NCBI RefSeq assembly: GCF_024297145.1 | Contig: NZ_JANCTC010000025.1 | Coordinates: 1-63,016, forward strand | Source: Mesorhizobium sp. LMG 17147 | Lineage (GTDB): Bacteria > Pseudomonadota > Alphaproteobacteria > Rhizobiales > Rhizobiaceae | Reading direction: 5' to 3' | Length of the DNA stretch: 63,016 bases | Shown: piece after piece, positions 1-11,228 of the stretch | Layout of the letters: each line of letters begins with the position of its first letter | Numbering within the stretch: position 1 is the stretch's first letter | Notes under the pieces: model-generated | Seen by the model: the letters and a program-made list of their open reading frames with translations, nothing else | Databases searched by the model: none | What the model was told of the DNA's origin: nothing | Position numbers and translations under genes: made by a program

Positions 1-140
1 ACGCCCGACGGCGCCACAATCCAAGAGACCTGCCGCACCGGGCAAGCCGCGTGAACCGCTTCGACGCAAAACTGAAGCGGACAAATGATGTGCTACCAAA
101 CCGGACAACTTGATTTGCTACCGACAGACGGGGCGGAAAA
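1..140. mobile_element. Possible end of an IS21-like insertion sequence
   Basis: A frame open from the window edge ends at a TGA at 86-88; its 28 visible residues are basic and proline-rich and are not recognisable alone. Just after it, at about 98-136, the short motif GCTACC occurs twice around an ACTTGATTT core. From memory this resembles the repeated terminal motifs of rhizobial IS21-family elements. The other end is outside the window, so the assignment is weak. Confidence 0.3.
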
Positions 141-259
141 TGGCGCGGCGGCAACGCTGCCCAACGGCCGCCCCAATCGCGTGAGAGCGTCGTCGTTGCG
201 CGCCTGACGCGGGAGGATCGCGCCGGCTTCGGGCGCGACCGGGTTTTGGGGAGAGGGAC

Positions 260-586
260 ATGAAAATCGTTCTGCTTGCCGCTTGCCTGACGCTGGTGGC
301 CGCCGAGGCGCAGGCGGTCTCGCGCTACGACCCGACCCGCATGAGCTGCGGCAAGGTGCAGGCGACGATCGCGCGCGAGGGGGCGGTCATCCTGCGCTAC
401 AGATCGGCGCGCGTGCCGGGCCTGGCGCTCTACGACCGCTATGTGCGGAGCCAGCAATTCTGCGACATCGGCGAGGTCAGGGCGCGGGCCTCGGTGCCGA
501 GTGCCGATACGAATTCGTGCACCGTCTACAAGTGCAAGCGGGTGGAGATCGACCGCCGCTTCCGCCGGCGCCTGCTTCCGGATTAG
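260..586 (+). CDS. Small secreted protein of unknown function
   Basis: The 108-residue product starts with a clear signal peptide (MKIVLLAACLTLVAAEAQA, cleavage near residue 19), so the mature protein is about 89 residues and periplasmic. It has four cysteines after the signal (in SCGK, FCDI, SCTV and YKCK), possibly two disulfides, and a basic C-terminus. A purine-rich GGGGAGAGGG sequence just before the ATG serves as ribosome-binding site. I recognise no functional family; similar short signal-peptide proteins are common in rhizobia. Confidence 0.7.
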   Translation: MKIVLLAACLTLVAAEAQAVSRYDPTRMSCGKVQATIAREGAVILRYRSARVPGLALYDRYVRSQQFCDIGEVRARASVPSADTNSCTVYKCKRVEIDRRFRRRLLPD

Positions 587-637
587 GCTGGTCGAGATGG
601 TGCGCGGGGTGCCGGCCTCACCTGAATATCAGCACAG

Positions 638-1210
638 CTAAAACCCGAACGACACCTGCGCTGGCGGCGGCGGGCCGACGCGTACGCCTTCCATTGCCAG
701 CATCTTTTCCTTGGTGGCCGAGCCGCCGGGGGCGGAAAAGCCGCCGATCTTGCCGCCGGCGGCAAGGATGCGGTGACAGGGAATGACCAGAGGCACCGGG
801 TTGGCGCCGAGTGCCGCGCCCGTCTCACGCGCCAGCCCGGCATGGCCGGCGCGTTTGGCCAGTTCGCCATAGGTGGTGGTTTCGCCGAAGGCGAGCTTTC
901 GCGCCGCGTCATAGATCGCCAGGCGGAACTCGTCGACGCCGCTGAGATCGACCGGCACGCCGGAGAAATCGATATCCTCGCCGGCGGCATAGGCCTTGAT
1001 CGACGCGATCAGCTCGGCAACCCATTGCGGCTCGGGCTTCACGGCTTGTTCGACGTCGGAGGCATGGCGCAGCAGCCGGCGCTCTACCGCGTCGCGGTTG
1101 CGCTGCGGCAGGCAGAGCCGGGTCAGCCCGGCTTCGCTCCAGGCGATACCCATGTAGCCGAGCACGGTTTCGAAGACCGCGTGGCCGGCGGTGGCATGAG
1201 AGGCGTCCAT
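638..1210 (-). CDS. ogt: Methylated-DNA--protein-cysteine methyltransferase
   Basis: DNA repair protein that moves the alkyl group from O6-alkylguanine to its own cysteine in a suicide reaction. The active-site motif VIPCHR is present near the C-terminus, followed by a GGKIGGFSAPGG stretch typical of the family. At 190 residues it is full length for a stand-alone Ogt-type enzyme, with no Ada regulatory domain. The frame is open further upstream, but ATG at 1210 has a good AAGGAG sequence 5-10 bases before it, so I chose that start. It is monocistronic, convergent with the small secreted protein gene. Confidence 0.93.
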   Translation of the reverse strand: MDASHATAGHAVFETVLGYMGIAWSEAGLTRLCLPQRNRDAVERRLLRHASDVEQAVKPEPQWVAELIASIKAYAAGEDIDFSGVPVDLSGVDEFRLAIYDAARKLAFGETTTYGELAKRAGHAGLARETGAALGANPVPLVIPCHRILAAGGKIGGFSAPGGSATKEKMLAMEGVRVGPPPPAQVSFGF

Positions 1211-1372
1211 GGCGTGCTCCTTTCCGGAATCCTTCGAAGTACAAATCCAGAACAATATCGCATTTCCCGGCCCGGACCGCCACCCGAAAACCACCTTCTA
1301 GCGCGGATTGCCCGGGGAAAGATGCTGGTGTAAGGACTTCTTAACACCCGACGAACCGGACCCGAGCGCCGC

Positions 1373-2194
1373 TTGCCAGCAAAATTCCTCTTTCGCGTCC
1401 TAGCGGCGGTGTTGGCCGTGGCCGCTCTCAGCGGCTGCACCTCGACTTCGCCGGCGACCCCGGCGCCTGCCTTCACGGGAAATACGGCCACTACCGATGC
1501 CGGCTTCACGCTGGCGCTGCCCGACACTGTTTCGGTGCTGCCGGAACCGTCCGGCGCCGCCCAGACAGCAGCACTGCCGGTCGCGCCGGCCGCCGCCTTT
1601 GCCGGGCCGACGCCGCTGGCGGCAACTGCTCCCGCCGTCATGACCGCCAATGCCCAGCCAGCCACCGCGGTGGCTGCCGTCGCCATGCCGGTCACCGGCC
1701 AGACTGCCGCCATGCCCGGCATTCAGCCGGTTTCCTACACGGTGCCGCAAAACCCGGCCGTTCTGGCCGCGACCGACCCGGCGGAGGGCCAGTCGAACGC
1801 CGGCGCCCGCAGCGAGATCGAGCGGCTGATCGAGAAATATTCCGCGCTGTACGAGGTGCCGGTCGATCTGGTGCGCAGCGTCGTCAACCGCGAGAGCACC
1901 TTCAACCCGAAAGCCTACAATCACGGGCATTGGGGGCTGATGCAGATCAAGCACGCGACGGCGCGCGGCATGGGCTATGACGGGCCGGCGAGCGGCCTGT
2001 TCGACGCCGAGACCAACCTGAAATATGCGGTGAAATATCTGCGCGGCGCCTGGCTGGTGTCGGGCGGCAATCCCAAGCGCGCCGACCGGCTCTACCAGAG
2101 CGGCTACTACTATGACGCCAAACGCAAGGGGATGCTGGGCGAAACCGGCCTCGGCAGCGACAGCCTGCGCCGCCGCATGCAGCCCGATGCCTGA
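1373..2194 (+). CDS. Lytic transglycosylase, SLT domain lipoprotein
   Basis: Cleaves peptidoglycan glycan strands. The N-terminus is a lipoprotein signal with lipobox LSGC, so it is probably anchored to a membrane. Residues about 25-140 are an alanine/proline/threonine-rich linker; the SLT goose-lysozyme-type domain is C-terminal, with the catalytic glutamate in NRESTFNP and the downstream GLMQIKHATARGMG motif. The start is TTG at 1373, chosen because it gives a complete signal sequence; the ribosome-binding site is weak. The stop overlaps the next gene's start, suggesting coupled translation. Confidence 0.9.
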   Translation: MPAKFLFRVLAAVLAVAALSGCTSTSPATPAPAFTGNTATTDAGFTLALPDTVSVLPEPSGAAQTAALPVAPAAAFAGPTPLAATAPAVMTANAQPATAVAAVAMPVTGQTAAMPGIQPVSYTVPQNPAVLAATDPAEGQSNAGARSEIERLIEKYSALYEVPVDLVRSVVNRESTFNPKAYNHGHWGLMQIKHATARGMGYDGPASGLFDAETNLKYAVKYLRGAWLVSGGNPKRADRLYQSGYYYDAKRKGMLGETGLGSDSLRRRMQPDA

Positions 2195-2675
2195 GCCGCG
2201 CCCACCGGCGCCGAACGACATAAGACTGCGCAAGATCCTCGACGACAGGCTTCTGGCGCCGCGCTGGCCGGAAGGTTTTTTCATGCGCGGCTTCGAAGCC
2301 GTCGATGCGCTCGCTTTGCATGCACTTTTGACCGCGGTGTTCGACGACGGCGCCGATGGGCCGTTCGACGAATGGTGGCCACGCATTTCGGGCGACGCGG
2401 AATTCGATCCCGCTTTGTGTTTCCTGGTCATCGACGGCAAGGGGCGGTTGGCGGGCGCGGCGCTCTGCTGGGCGACGGGGTTCGTCAAGGATCTTGCCGT
2501 TCATCCCGAGGCGCGCGGCAAGGGCATAGCCGAGGCGCTGATGCGCTACGCGTTTACGGTGTTTCAGGCAAGGGGTGCGGCGCATGTTGATCTCAAGACC
2601 AATACCGTCGAGAACGCGGCCGCGGTCAGGCTCTATCAGTGGCTGGGGATGATCGAGGTGGATTGGGCGGGGTGA
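2187..2675 (+). CDS. GNAT family N-acetyltransferase
   Basis: Predicted acyl-CoA-dependent acetyltransferase of unknown substrate. The acetyl-CoA-binding motif A is visible as VKDLAVHPEARGKGIAEAL, and the C-terminal NAAAVRLYQWLGM segment is typical of the fold. ATG at 2187 overlaps the stop of the lytic transglycosylase by eight bases, so the two genes form a tight operon; a longer frame starting at 2112 is less likely because it would run through that gene. The product is 162 residues, normal for a single-domain GNAT. Confidence 0.85.
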   Translation: MPEPRPPAPNDIRLRKILDDRLLAPRWPEGFFMRGFEAVDALALHALLTAVFDDGADGPFDEWWPRISGDAEFDPALCFLVIDGKGRLAGAALCWATGFVKDLAVHPEARGKGIAEALMRYAFTVFQARGAAHVDLKTNTVENAAAVRLYQWLGMIEVDWAG

Positions 2676-2833
2676 GGAGCGCCGTTCGTCCTTTTTGAAG
2701 GCGGCAGCCCGGGTTCTTGTCGCCACGGCGCCTGCGCAAAATGTCGGAACCGTTTCGCGCGATGCGTCCTTGGGAGGCAGGCGCGTTGCCACGAACGGCG
2801 CGCCGCCAAAAAGCACGGCAGATGGAGATGACG

Positions 2834-3580
2834 ATGATCACCTTTCCCAACGAGTCCCAGGAATACCGCACCGCCCGCGAAAAGCTGCTGCAGCAGGAGA
2901 TCGAGCTGCGCCGCGCCATGGAGGATGTCGCCGTCGCGCGGCGCGCGCTGCCGCCGGGCGGGCTGGTGCCACAGGACTATGTCTTCGACGGGCTGGGGCC
3001 GGACGGCAAGCCCGCCAGGATCAAGCTTTCGGAACTGTTTGCGCCGGGCAAGGACACGCTGATCGTCTATTCGATGATGTTTCCGCGCCACCCGCAGGAG
3101 ACGCGCGACGTGGCGACGAGCGGCGGCACGGCGAAGCTGCCCAGACCGGACCAGCCTTGCCCGTCCTGCACGGCGCTGCTCGACCAGTTCGACGGCGCCA
3201 TTGGCCACCTCGAGGCCGCCGGCTACAATTTCGCTGTCGTAGCCAAGACCGCGCTGGAAAACCTGCTGACGCTCGGCCGCGACCGCGGCTGGAAAAATAT
3301 GCGGCTGGTCTCGTCGGCCGGCAACAGCTTCAAGCGCGACTATCACGCCGAGGCCGAGGATGGCGCGCAGCTCCCCGTGCTGTCGGTGTTCCACCGCGAC
3401 GGCGACGGCATCCGCCACTTCTGGAGCTCCGAACTCGGCTTCGCGCCGCCCGAACCCGGCCAGGACCCGCGCGCCATAGGCACCTGCGAGATCCTGTGGA
3501 ACCTGATGGATTTTACCCCGGAGGGCAGGGCGCAGAGCTGGCAGGAGCAGCTGCAGTACAGAGAGGCTTGCTGCCACTAG
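2834..3580 (+). CDS. DUF899 thioredoxin-like protein
   Basis: Member of the DUF899 family, thioredoxin-fold proteins of unclear function. Family hallmarks are the YVFDGLGP segment, the LSELFAPGKDTLIVYSMMF strand and a CPSC motif that corresponds to the redox site; the C-terminal FWSSELGF and ILWNLMDF stretches also match. The frame is open from 2717 with several in-frame ATGs; I chose 2834 because GGAG lies six bases before it, with 2822 as an alternative. The gene stands alone and is followed by a palindromic repeat. Confidence 0.82.
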   Translation: MITFPNESQEYRTAREKLLQQEIELRRAMEDVAVARRALPPGGLVPQDYVFDGLGPDGKPARIKLSELFAPGKDTLIVYSMMFPRHPQETRDVATSGGTAKLPRPDQPCPSCTALLDQFDGAIGHLEAAGYNFAVVAKTALENLLTLGRDRGWKNMRLVSSAGNSFKRDYHAEAEDGAQLPVLSVFHRDGDGIRHFWSSELGFAPPEPGQDPRAIGTCEILWNLMDFTPEGRAQSWQEQLQYREACCH

Positions 3581-3589
3581 CGTCGCTCG

Positions 3590-3769
3590 GCGCCGCCCTC
3601 ATCTGCCTGCCGGCATCTTCTCCTCGTAGAGGGACGGGAGAAGGGGGCTGGCGGCAAACTCAGCTCACTTTCTTCAACTCTGGAGATTGGCGAAATCCGT
3701 GGCGACGGCAACCTTTCTCCCCGTCACTATACGGGGAGAAATGCCCGGCAGGACAATGAGGGGCGGCGC
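3590..3769. repeat. Palindromic intergenic repeat, about 180 bp
   Basis: The two ends are imperfect inverted copies: 3590-3629 and 3730-3769 share GCGCCGCCCTCAT, a CTGCCGG core and a TTCTCC-CGTA segment. Pairing continues inward (about 3627-3645 with 3710-3727). The layout and the TTCTCCCC-type arms match the RIME-like palindromic units common between rhizobial genes. It could fold into a long hairpin and stop transcription from the upstream gene. Confidence 0.7.
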
Positions 3770-3838
3770 AGACCCTATGTGATTTGACGCTGCGGCGCGC
3801 TGACCTACCCTCTAATGCCGGAACCGAGGAGACGAGCG

Positions 3839-4222
3839 ATGCTGTCACCTTTCATTCGGGGCGCCACGCTGGCAGCGGCGGTGATGCTTGCCGCCGGCAC
3901 CGCAGCCTATGCCCATCACGGCTGGTCGTGGACGCAGGACGGGTTCTTCGAACTCAAGGGCAGGATCACAGCCATCTATATCGGCAACCCGCACGCCACG
4001 CTTGACGTCGACGCGAAGGGAGAGGCCTGGCGGGTGGAGATGGCGCCACCGTCGCGCACGATCGCCGCCGGCTTCACCGAGGAGGTCGCCAAGGTCGGCG
4101 ACGAGGTGACCGCGATCGGCCACCGCTCGCGCGACGAGAGCGAAAAGCGCATGAAGGCAGTGCGCGTCATCGTCGGCGGCAAGACCTATGACGTATATCC
4201 CGACCGCGTGCCGCCGGCCTGA
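3839..4222 (+). CDS. DUF6152-like periplasmic protein
   Basis: A 127-residue protein with a signal peptide ending in AAYAHHGW; the conserved HHGW after the cleavage site and the F-x-L-KG-x-I pattern are what I recall of DUF6152. Function is unknown; the mature part looks like a small beta-barrel. GAGGAG seven bases upstream supports ATG at 3839 over the ATG at 3815. The next gene begins directly after its stop codon, so the two are very probably cotranscribed and act together at the cell envelope. Confidence 0.75.
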   Translation: MLSPFIRGATLAAAVMLAAGTAAYAHHGWSWTQDGFFELKGRITAIYIGNPHATLDVDAKGEAWRVEMAPPSRTIAAGFTEEVAKVGDEVTAIGHRSRDESEKRMKAVRVIVGGKTYDVYPDRVPPA

Positions 4223-4687
4223 ATGGACGGGTTTTTCGCCGGCATCGAGCAACTCGCCTTGGTGCGGGGACTGAAGGCCTCCTTCGTCGCCTATCCAATC
4301 GTCAACGCGCTGCACATCATGTCGATCGGCTCGCTGCTGACCAGCGTCTGGCTCATGGACCTCAGGATCCTGGGCGCCTTCCGCTCCCTGCCGCAGGCGG
4401 CATTCATCGTGCTGCTGCGCCGCATCGCATTGACCGCGTTCGCCGGTGCGCTGGTCACGGGGTCGCTCCTGTTTTCAGTCAGGGCGAGCGAGTATGCGGC
4501 GATGCCGATCTTCCTCGCCAAGATGACGCTCATCCTGCTCGCGGGCGCAAACTTCCTCGTCTTCATGCGCCGTGCAAAAGGCGGTGACGAGCCGGGCGGT
4601 GGGGCCATGGCCGTGCTGGCTGTGCTTTCGCTGGTGCTGTGGACGTCCGTGCTGTTTGCGGGGCGGTTTATTGGGTTTCTCGGCTGA
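4223..4687 (+). CDS. Small integral membrane protein, DUF6644-like
   Basis: 154 residues with about four hydrophobic segments (around 20-45, 55-80, 90-115 and 128-152) and a conserved-looking NALHIMSIGSL stretch in the first. It starts at the base after the stop of the DUF6152-like gene, so translation is coupled. From memory, DUF6644 membrane proteins occur beside DUF6152 proteins; the function of the pair is unknown, and the family name is my inference. Confidence 0.68.
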   Translation: MDGFFAGIEQLALVRGLKASFVAYPIVNALHIMSIGSLLTSVWLMDLRILGAFRSLPQAAFIVLLRRIALTAFAGALVTGSLLFSVRASEYAAMPIFLAKMTLILLAGANFLVFMRRAKGGDEPGGGAMAVLAVLSLVLWTSVLFAGRFIGFLG

Positions 4688-4714
4688 GGCGAGCGAGGCG
4701 CTGGCGTTCGCAAC

Positions 4715-4972
4715 GTGCGAGATGGTTCGTGGCTCGAAACGCAGACCGAGGCGTGGCTGAAAGGCGCTGAAACATTGCCTCGAAGCGGCCGGCACCTCGT
4801 TGGAAAACATAGTCATGGTGCGCATCTATGCCGTCAATTCCGGCTTCTACAAACCATCAACCGCGTCTATGCGAAGTATTTTTCGACGAACTCGCCGGCG
4901 CGGAGTTTTGTGCCGGTGGCCTCGTGGCCGATGGAGTTTGATATCCAGATCGAGTGCGTGGCGGTGGCGTGA
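4715..4972 (+). pseudogene. RidA-family enamine/imine deaminase remnant
   Basis: Pieces of a RidA (YjgF) protein are readable in two frames: ETQTEAWLK in one frame, then KALKHCLEAAGTSLENIVM and RIYAVNSGFYK in a second (4761-4850), then INRVYAKYFSTNSPARS through IECVAVA back in the first to the TGA at 4970-4972. At least two frame changes are needed, near 4760 and 4852, and the N-terminal third is missing. It is therefore a decayed gene. RidA normally hydrolyses reactive enamine intermediates. Confidence 0.8.
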
Positions 4973-5062
4973 AGCGTCAACTTCTGCCCTTCCAGGATAA
5001 TTTCCGCTTGTCTTTAAAGTAAAGTCATCCCCAAATCCATCTGGGGATAGGGAGGGCGAGTC

Positions 5063-5243
5063 ATGAACAAGCTGCCGAAAAAATTCGTCGCTTCAACTTG
5101 TCGAAAATGAAGTGATCAAACGCGACACAATTGACGGCGACAAGGCGAAGGAAGCTGTAACCAGGATGCGCAAGGCTGCAAGCAAGTTGGAGAGAACAAA
5201 GAACAAAATCGTGAAGGAGGCCGTCGTCGATGTTGTGGATTAG
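5063..5243 (+). other. Possible small ORF, frame-interrupted
   Basis: An ATG at 5063 after a GGGAGGGCGAG ribosome-binding-like sequence opens a frame that stops after 15 codons. A different frame from about 5085 is open to TAG at 5241-5243 and encodes a charged, probably helical stretch (DGDKAKEAVTRMRKAASKLE). Joining them needs one shift near the A-run at 5078. The end overlaps the start of the binding-protein gene by 14 bases, which would allow coupling. Coding status is uncertain. Confidence 0.3.
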
Positions 5244-6393
5244 CCTACGAAAATACCAGACATTTTTATGGATCAGGCTGCCGCTGGCGATGTTCGTCGC
5301 TTTTATGGCTTTGCCTCAACCCGCCACTGCAAAATGCGCCGATATTCCCATGGCAGTGGTCGGTCCTATGACCGGCGATTGGGCGTACGACGGTGAGGAG
5401 ATGCGGCGGGGCGCTCAACTTGCAGTAGACGACATTAATGCCAAGGGCGGGGTACGAGGATGCAAGATAGTACTCACCGTGCTCGATGATCAGTATACAC
5501 CAGCCACCGCGATAGCCCTCGCCAAGAGATTGGCAAAAGAGGGGGTTCGCTTTGTTATCGGCCATTTCAACTCAGGCAGTTCTGTCCCTGCCGCGATGAT
5601 CTATGCCAAGAACAACACTTTGATGGTCAGCCCCGCGTCGTCAAATCCCGCTCTTACCGAATTCAAACTTTGGAATGTCATTCGCACGGTCGGTCGTGAC
5701 GATGTTCAGGGGAGGTTTGCCGGCGAGTATATGGCCGATCATTTCTCAGCACAAAATCTTGCCATCGTTAGCGATGGTACGCCCTATGGTGATGGCTTAG
5801 CGAACAAGGCAAGAAAAGCGCTGCGAGCGAAGGGGCATCCTGAAAAGCTGGCCAAAAAGATCAAATCCGGCCAAGGCGATTTTGCAGACCTCATCAGCAA
5901 ACTTAAATCGATGAAGATCGAAGTTCTCTTCTTCGCGGGGCTTGCTGACGATTTTGGTCCGCTCGTTCGCCAAACCAAGGAAGCTGGGCTGAAGGTTCAG
6001 TTCATCTCCGGAGATGGAGCTCTAGTTCACGATCTGCCCGGGAAAGCGGGGCCCGCATTGGAAGGCGTGCTAATAGCATTTTCGCTCGAGGACCGGAGCA
6101 ATCCTGCCGCAGCCGACGTTGTCGCGCGCTTTCGTTCTCAAGGATTCGAGCCGGCAGACTACACGCTGAAGTCCTATGCGGCAGTCCAAGTGGCGGCCAA
6201 GGGTATCGAAATGGCAGGTGGTCAGGCGCCAAGGGCTGTTGCGGCTTCTATAAAATCCGGCCAGCCAATTCCGACCGTGTTGGGGAACCTGACCTTCGAC
6301 GCGAAGGGAGATCGAAATCAGCGTGACGTAACAATGTACGTCTGGAAAAGGCGGGGAGACGGCACACTCATGATGGATTTCCAATCCCCATAG
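5230..6393 (+). CDS. Branched-chain amino-acid-type ABC transporter substrate-binding protein
   Basis: Periplasmic type-I binding protein of the LivK/LivJ kind. A signal peptide (to about residue 34, PATA) precedes the binding fold, with VVGPMTGDWAYDGEEMRRGA, LAVDDINAKGGVRG and VIGHFNSGSSVPAA segments typical of the family. AAGGAGG lies nine bases before the ATG. No permease or ATPase genes are nearby, so it is an orphan that either uses another Liv system or serves as a sensor. Base composition and codon use look more AT-rich than in neighbours, hinting at transfer. It ends one base from the carB stop. Confidence 0.88.
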   Translation: MLWISLRKYQTFLWIRLPLAMFVAFMALPQPATAKCADIPMAVVGPMTGDWAYDGEEMRRGAQLAVDDINAKGGVRGCKIVLTVLDDQYTPATAIALAKRLAKEGVRFVIGHFNSGSSVPAAMIYAKNNTLMVSPASSNPALTEFKLWNVIRTVGRDDVQGRFAGEYMADHFSAQNLAIVSDGTPYGDGLANKARKALRAKGHPEKLAKKIKSGQGDFADLISKLKSMKIEVLFFAGLADDFGPLVRQTKEAGLKVQFISGDGALVHDLPGKAGPALEGVLIAFSLEDRSNPAAADVVARFRSQGFEPADYTLKSYAAVQVAAKGIEMAGGQAPRAVAASIKSGQPIPTVLGNLTFDAKGDRNQRDVTMYVWKRRGDGTLMMDFQSP

Positions 6394-6394
6394 C

Positions 6395-9898
<3,504 letters not shown>

Positions 9899-10032
9899 AT
9901 CGAAGGTCCGTTCGGCAGGCGGCTTGCACGAAAAACCGGACGGGAAGACCCGGCCGGTTGTGCTCGCGATTCTGGTATCAGGCTAGGAGGGCCTTATAGG
10001 GAAGAGTTTTGCCGGATGTAACCCCGAAAATG

Positions 10033-10093
10033 AGGCAGTAGGGCAGTAGGTTCGAGCGCCCTTTAAACATATTGCCCTACTGCCCTACTGCCT
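10033..10093 (-). terminator. Inverted repeat overlapping the stop of the SH3 gene
   Basis: Two perfectly complementary 17-base arms, 10033-10049 and 10077-10093, are separated by 27 bases. Each arm contains the heptamer GGCAGTA or its complement twice. The right arm includes the last codons and the stop of the SH3-domain gene. No long T-run follows, so it may be a weak terminator or a structure protecting the mRNA end. Confidence 0.5.
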
Positions 10094-11008
10094 GATTCCC
10101 CTACCACTATCCCCCAGCGCGAACTGATCCGTAATCTCGAAGCGCTCGGCAACGCCGACGCGGATTATGTTGAGGCTGCCTTCGCGCGTGAAGCGGAATT
10201 CGCCCGGCCCATTCGAACCGGCCGGCTTGCCGGCCTGGAAGCTGATGATGCGCGTGCCGCCATCGGGCCAGGTCACGGTCACGTCGGTTTTGTCGCCGGT
10301 GCGCGCGACGCCTGCCTTGCAGTTGGTCATCGGCTGGCCGAGATAGCGCGCGCAAGGAATGACGTTGCCGGCACCCGGGAATGGTGTCCCCGGCGGCTGC
10401 AGCCGTGCAACGGTCTGTGCGTCGGCCGGAGGCGCCGCGTTGGTCGCGCCGAAATTCTGGACGGGATCTACTGCCGCGGGCGCCGATCCATCAACCTGTC
10501 CAGTCGAGGGATTGCCAGCGGCCAGGGCCAGGCGGTAAGCGTCCTCGATAGCCACCCTGCCGATTGCGTCAGCGGTGTTCAGCGACGTTTCGGGAGCAGT
10601 TGCGCCAAGGCGCGTTGTCAGATCGGGCAGCGGTTGAGAGGCAGGGCTCTCCGTATCGGCCGCTGCCTGGGGTGTCACTTGCCGGGGATTGATAGGGTCG
10701 AGGTAGCGTGCGGGTGCCCATCCGCTCAGCTTCGGGTCGTCAATGTCTTCGACCTTGCACCACTTGTAGCCGCTGACCTCGCCGCAGCCGAGATTTTTCA
10801 CGCTCGAACCACTCGGCAGCCGTGCCTCGATCTTGCCCATGGCCGATGCCGTGGCGCGCACGTTCAGGAGGTCATCGGGAGCGAGACCCGTCACAATCGA
10901 GATGATGAGCTCCGGCTCCTGGCCGTTGGCCGGCAGCTCCGCCAGCATCAGCGGAGCGGCAACCATCGCAAGCAGCGTCGTCGGGAGTGTTACTGTGCGC
11001 CTAATCAT
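10085..11008 (-). CDS. Secreted SH3-domain protein
   Basis: A 307-residue exported protein. A signal peptide (about residues 1-29) is followed by a bacterial SH3 domain (about 33-105) with the typical LNVRATAS start and a W-C-K-V core (YKWCKVED). A proline/alanine-rich linker leads to a C-terminal domain (about 215-300) with two cysteines (IPCARYLGQPMTNCKAG) and a beta-rich VTVTWPDGGTRII segment. Such proteins usually bind cell-wall or other envelope ligands; the exact role is unknown. It is transcribed alone, divergent from the protease-nuclease gene. Confidence 0.75.
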   Translation of the reverse strand: MIRRTVTLPTTLLAMVAAPLMLAELPANGQEPELIISIVTGLAPDDLLNVRATASAMGKIEARLPSGSSVKNLGCGEVSGYKWCKVEDIDDPKLSGWAPARYLDPINPRQVTPQAAADTESPASQPLPDLTTRLGATAPETSLNTADAIGRVAIEDAYRLALAAGNPSTGQVDGSAPAAVDPVQNFGATNAAPPADAQTVARLQPPGTPFPGAGNVIPCARYLGQPMTNCKAGVARTGDKTDVTVTWPDGGTRIISFQAGKPAGSNGPGEFRFTREGSLNIIRVGVAERFEITDQFALGDSGRGIRQ

Positions 11009-11228
11009 CTGCCATGGGCGGTAGGTTCAATTGCCGAAGGCGCGGCCAGGCACGAAAGCGCCATCGCACGCCAGCCGGTTTTTATAGGCGACGAGACGGC
11101 GCTGTGTAAGCCCGAAAAGGGGCCGCGCGATGAATCGGACCAGGCCACTTCCGTGAACTAACAGCCGGCAAAATATTGCACGTTTCATGTAAATATGCAC
11201 TCTCTCAAGTAAGGTTGAGGAGGGCAAT

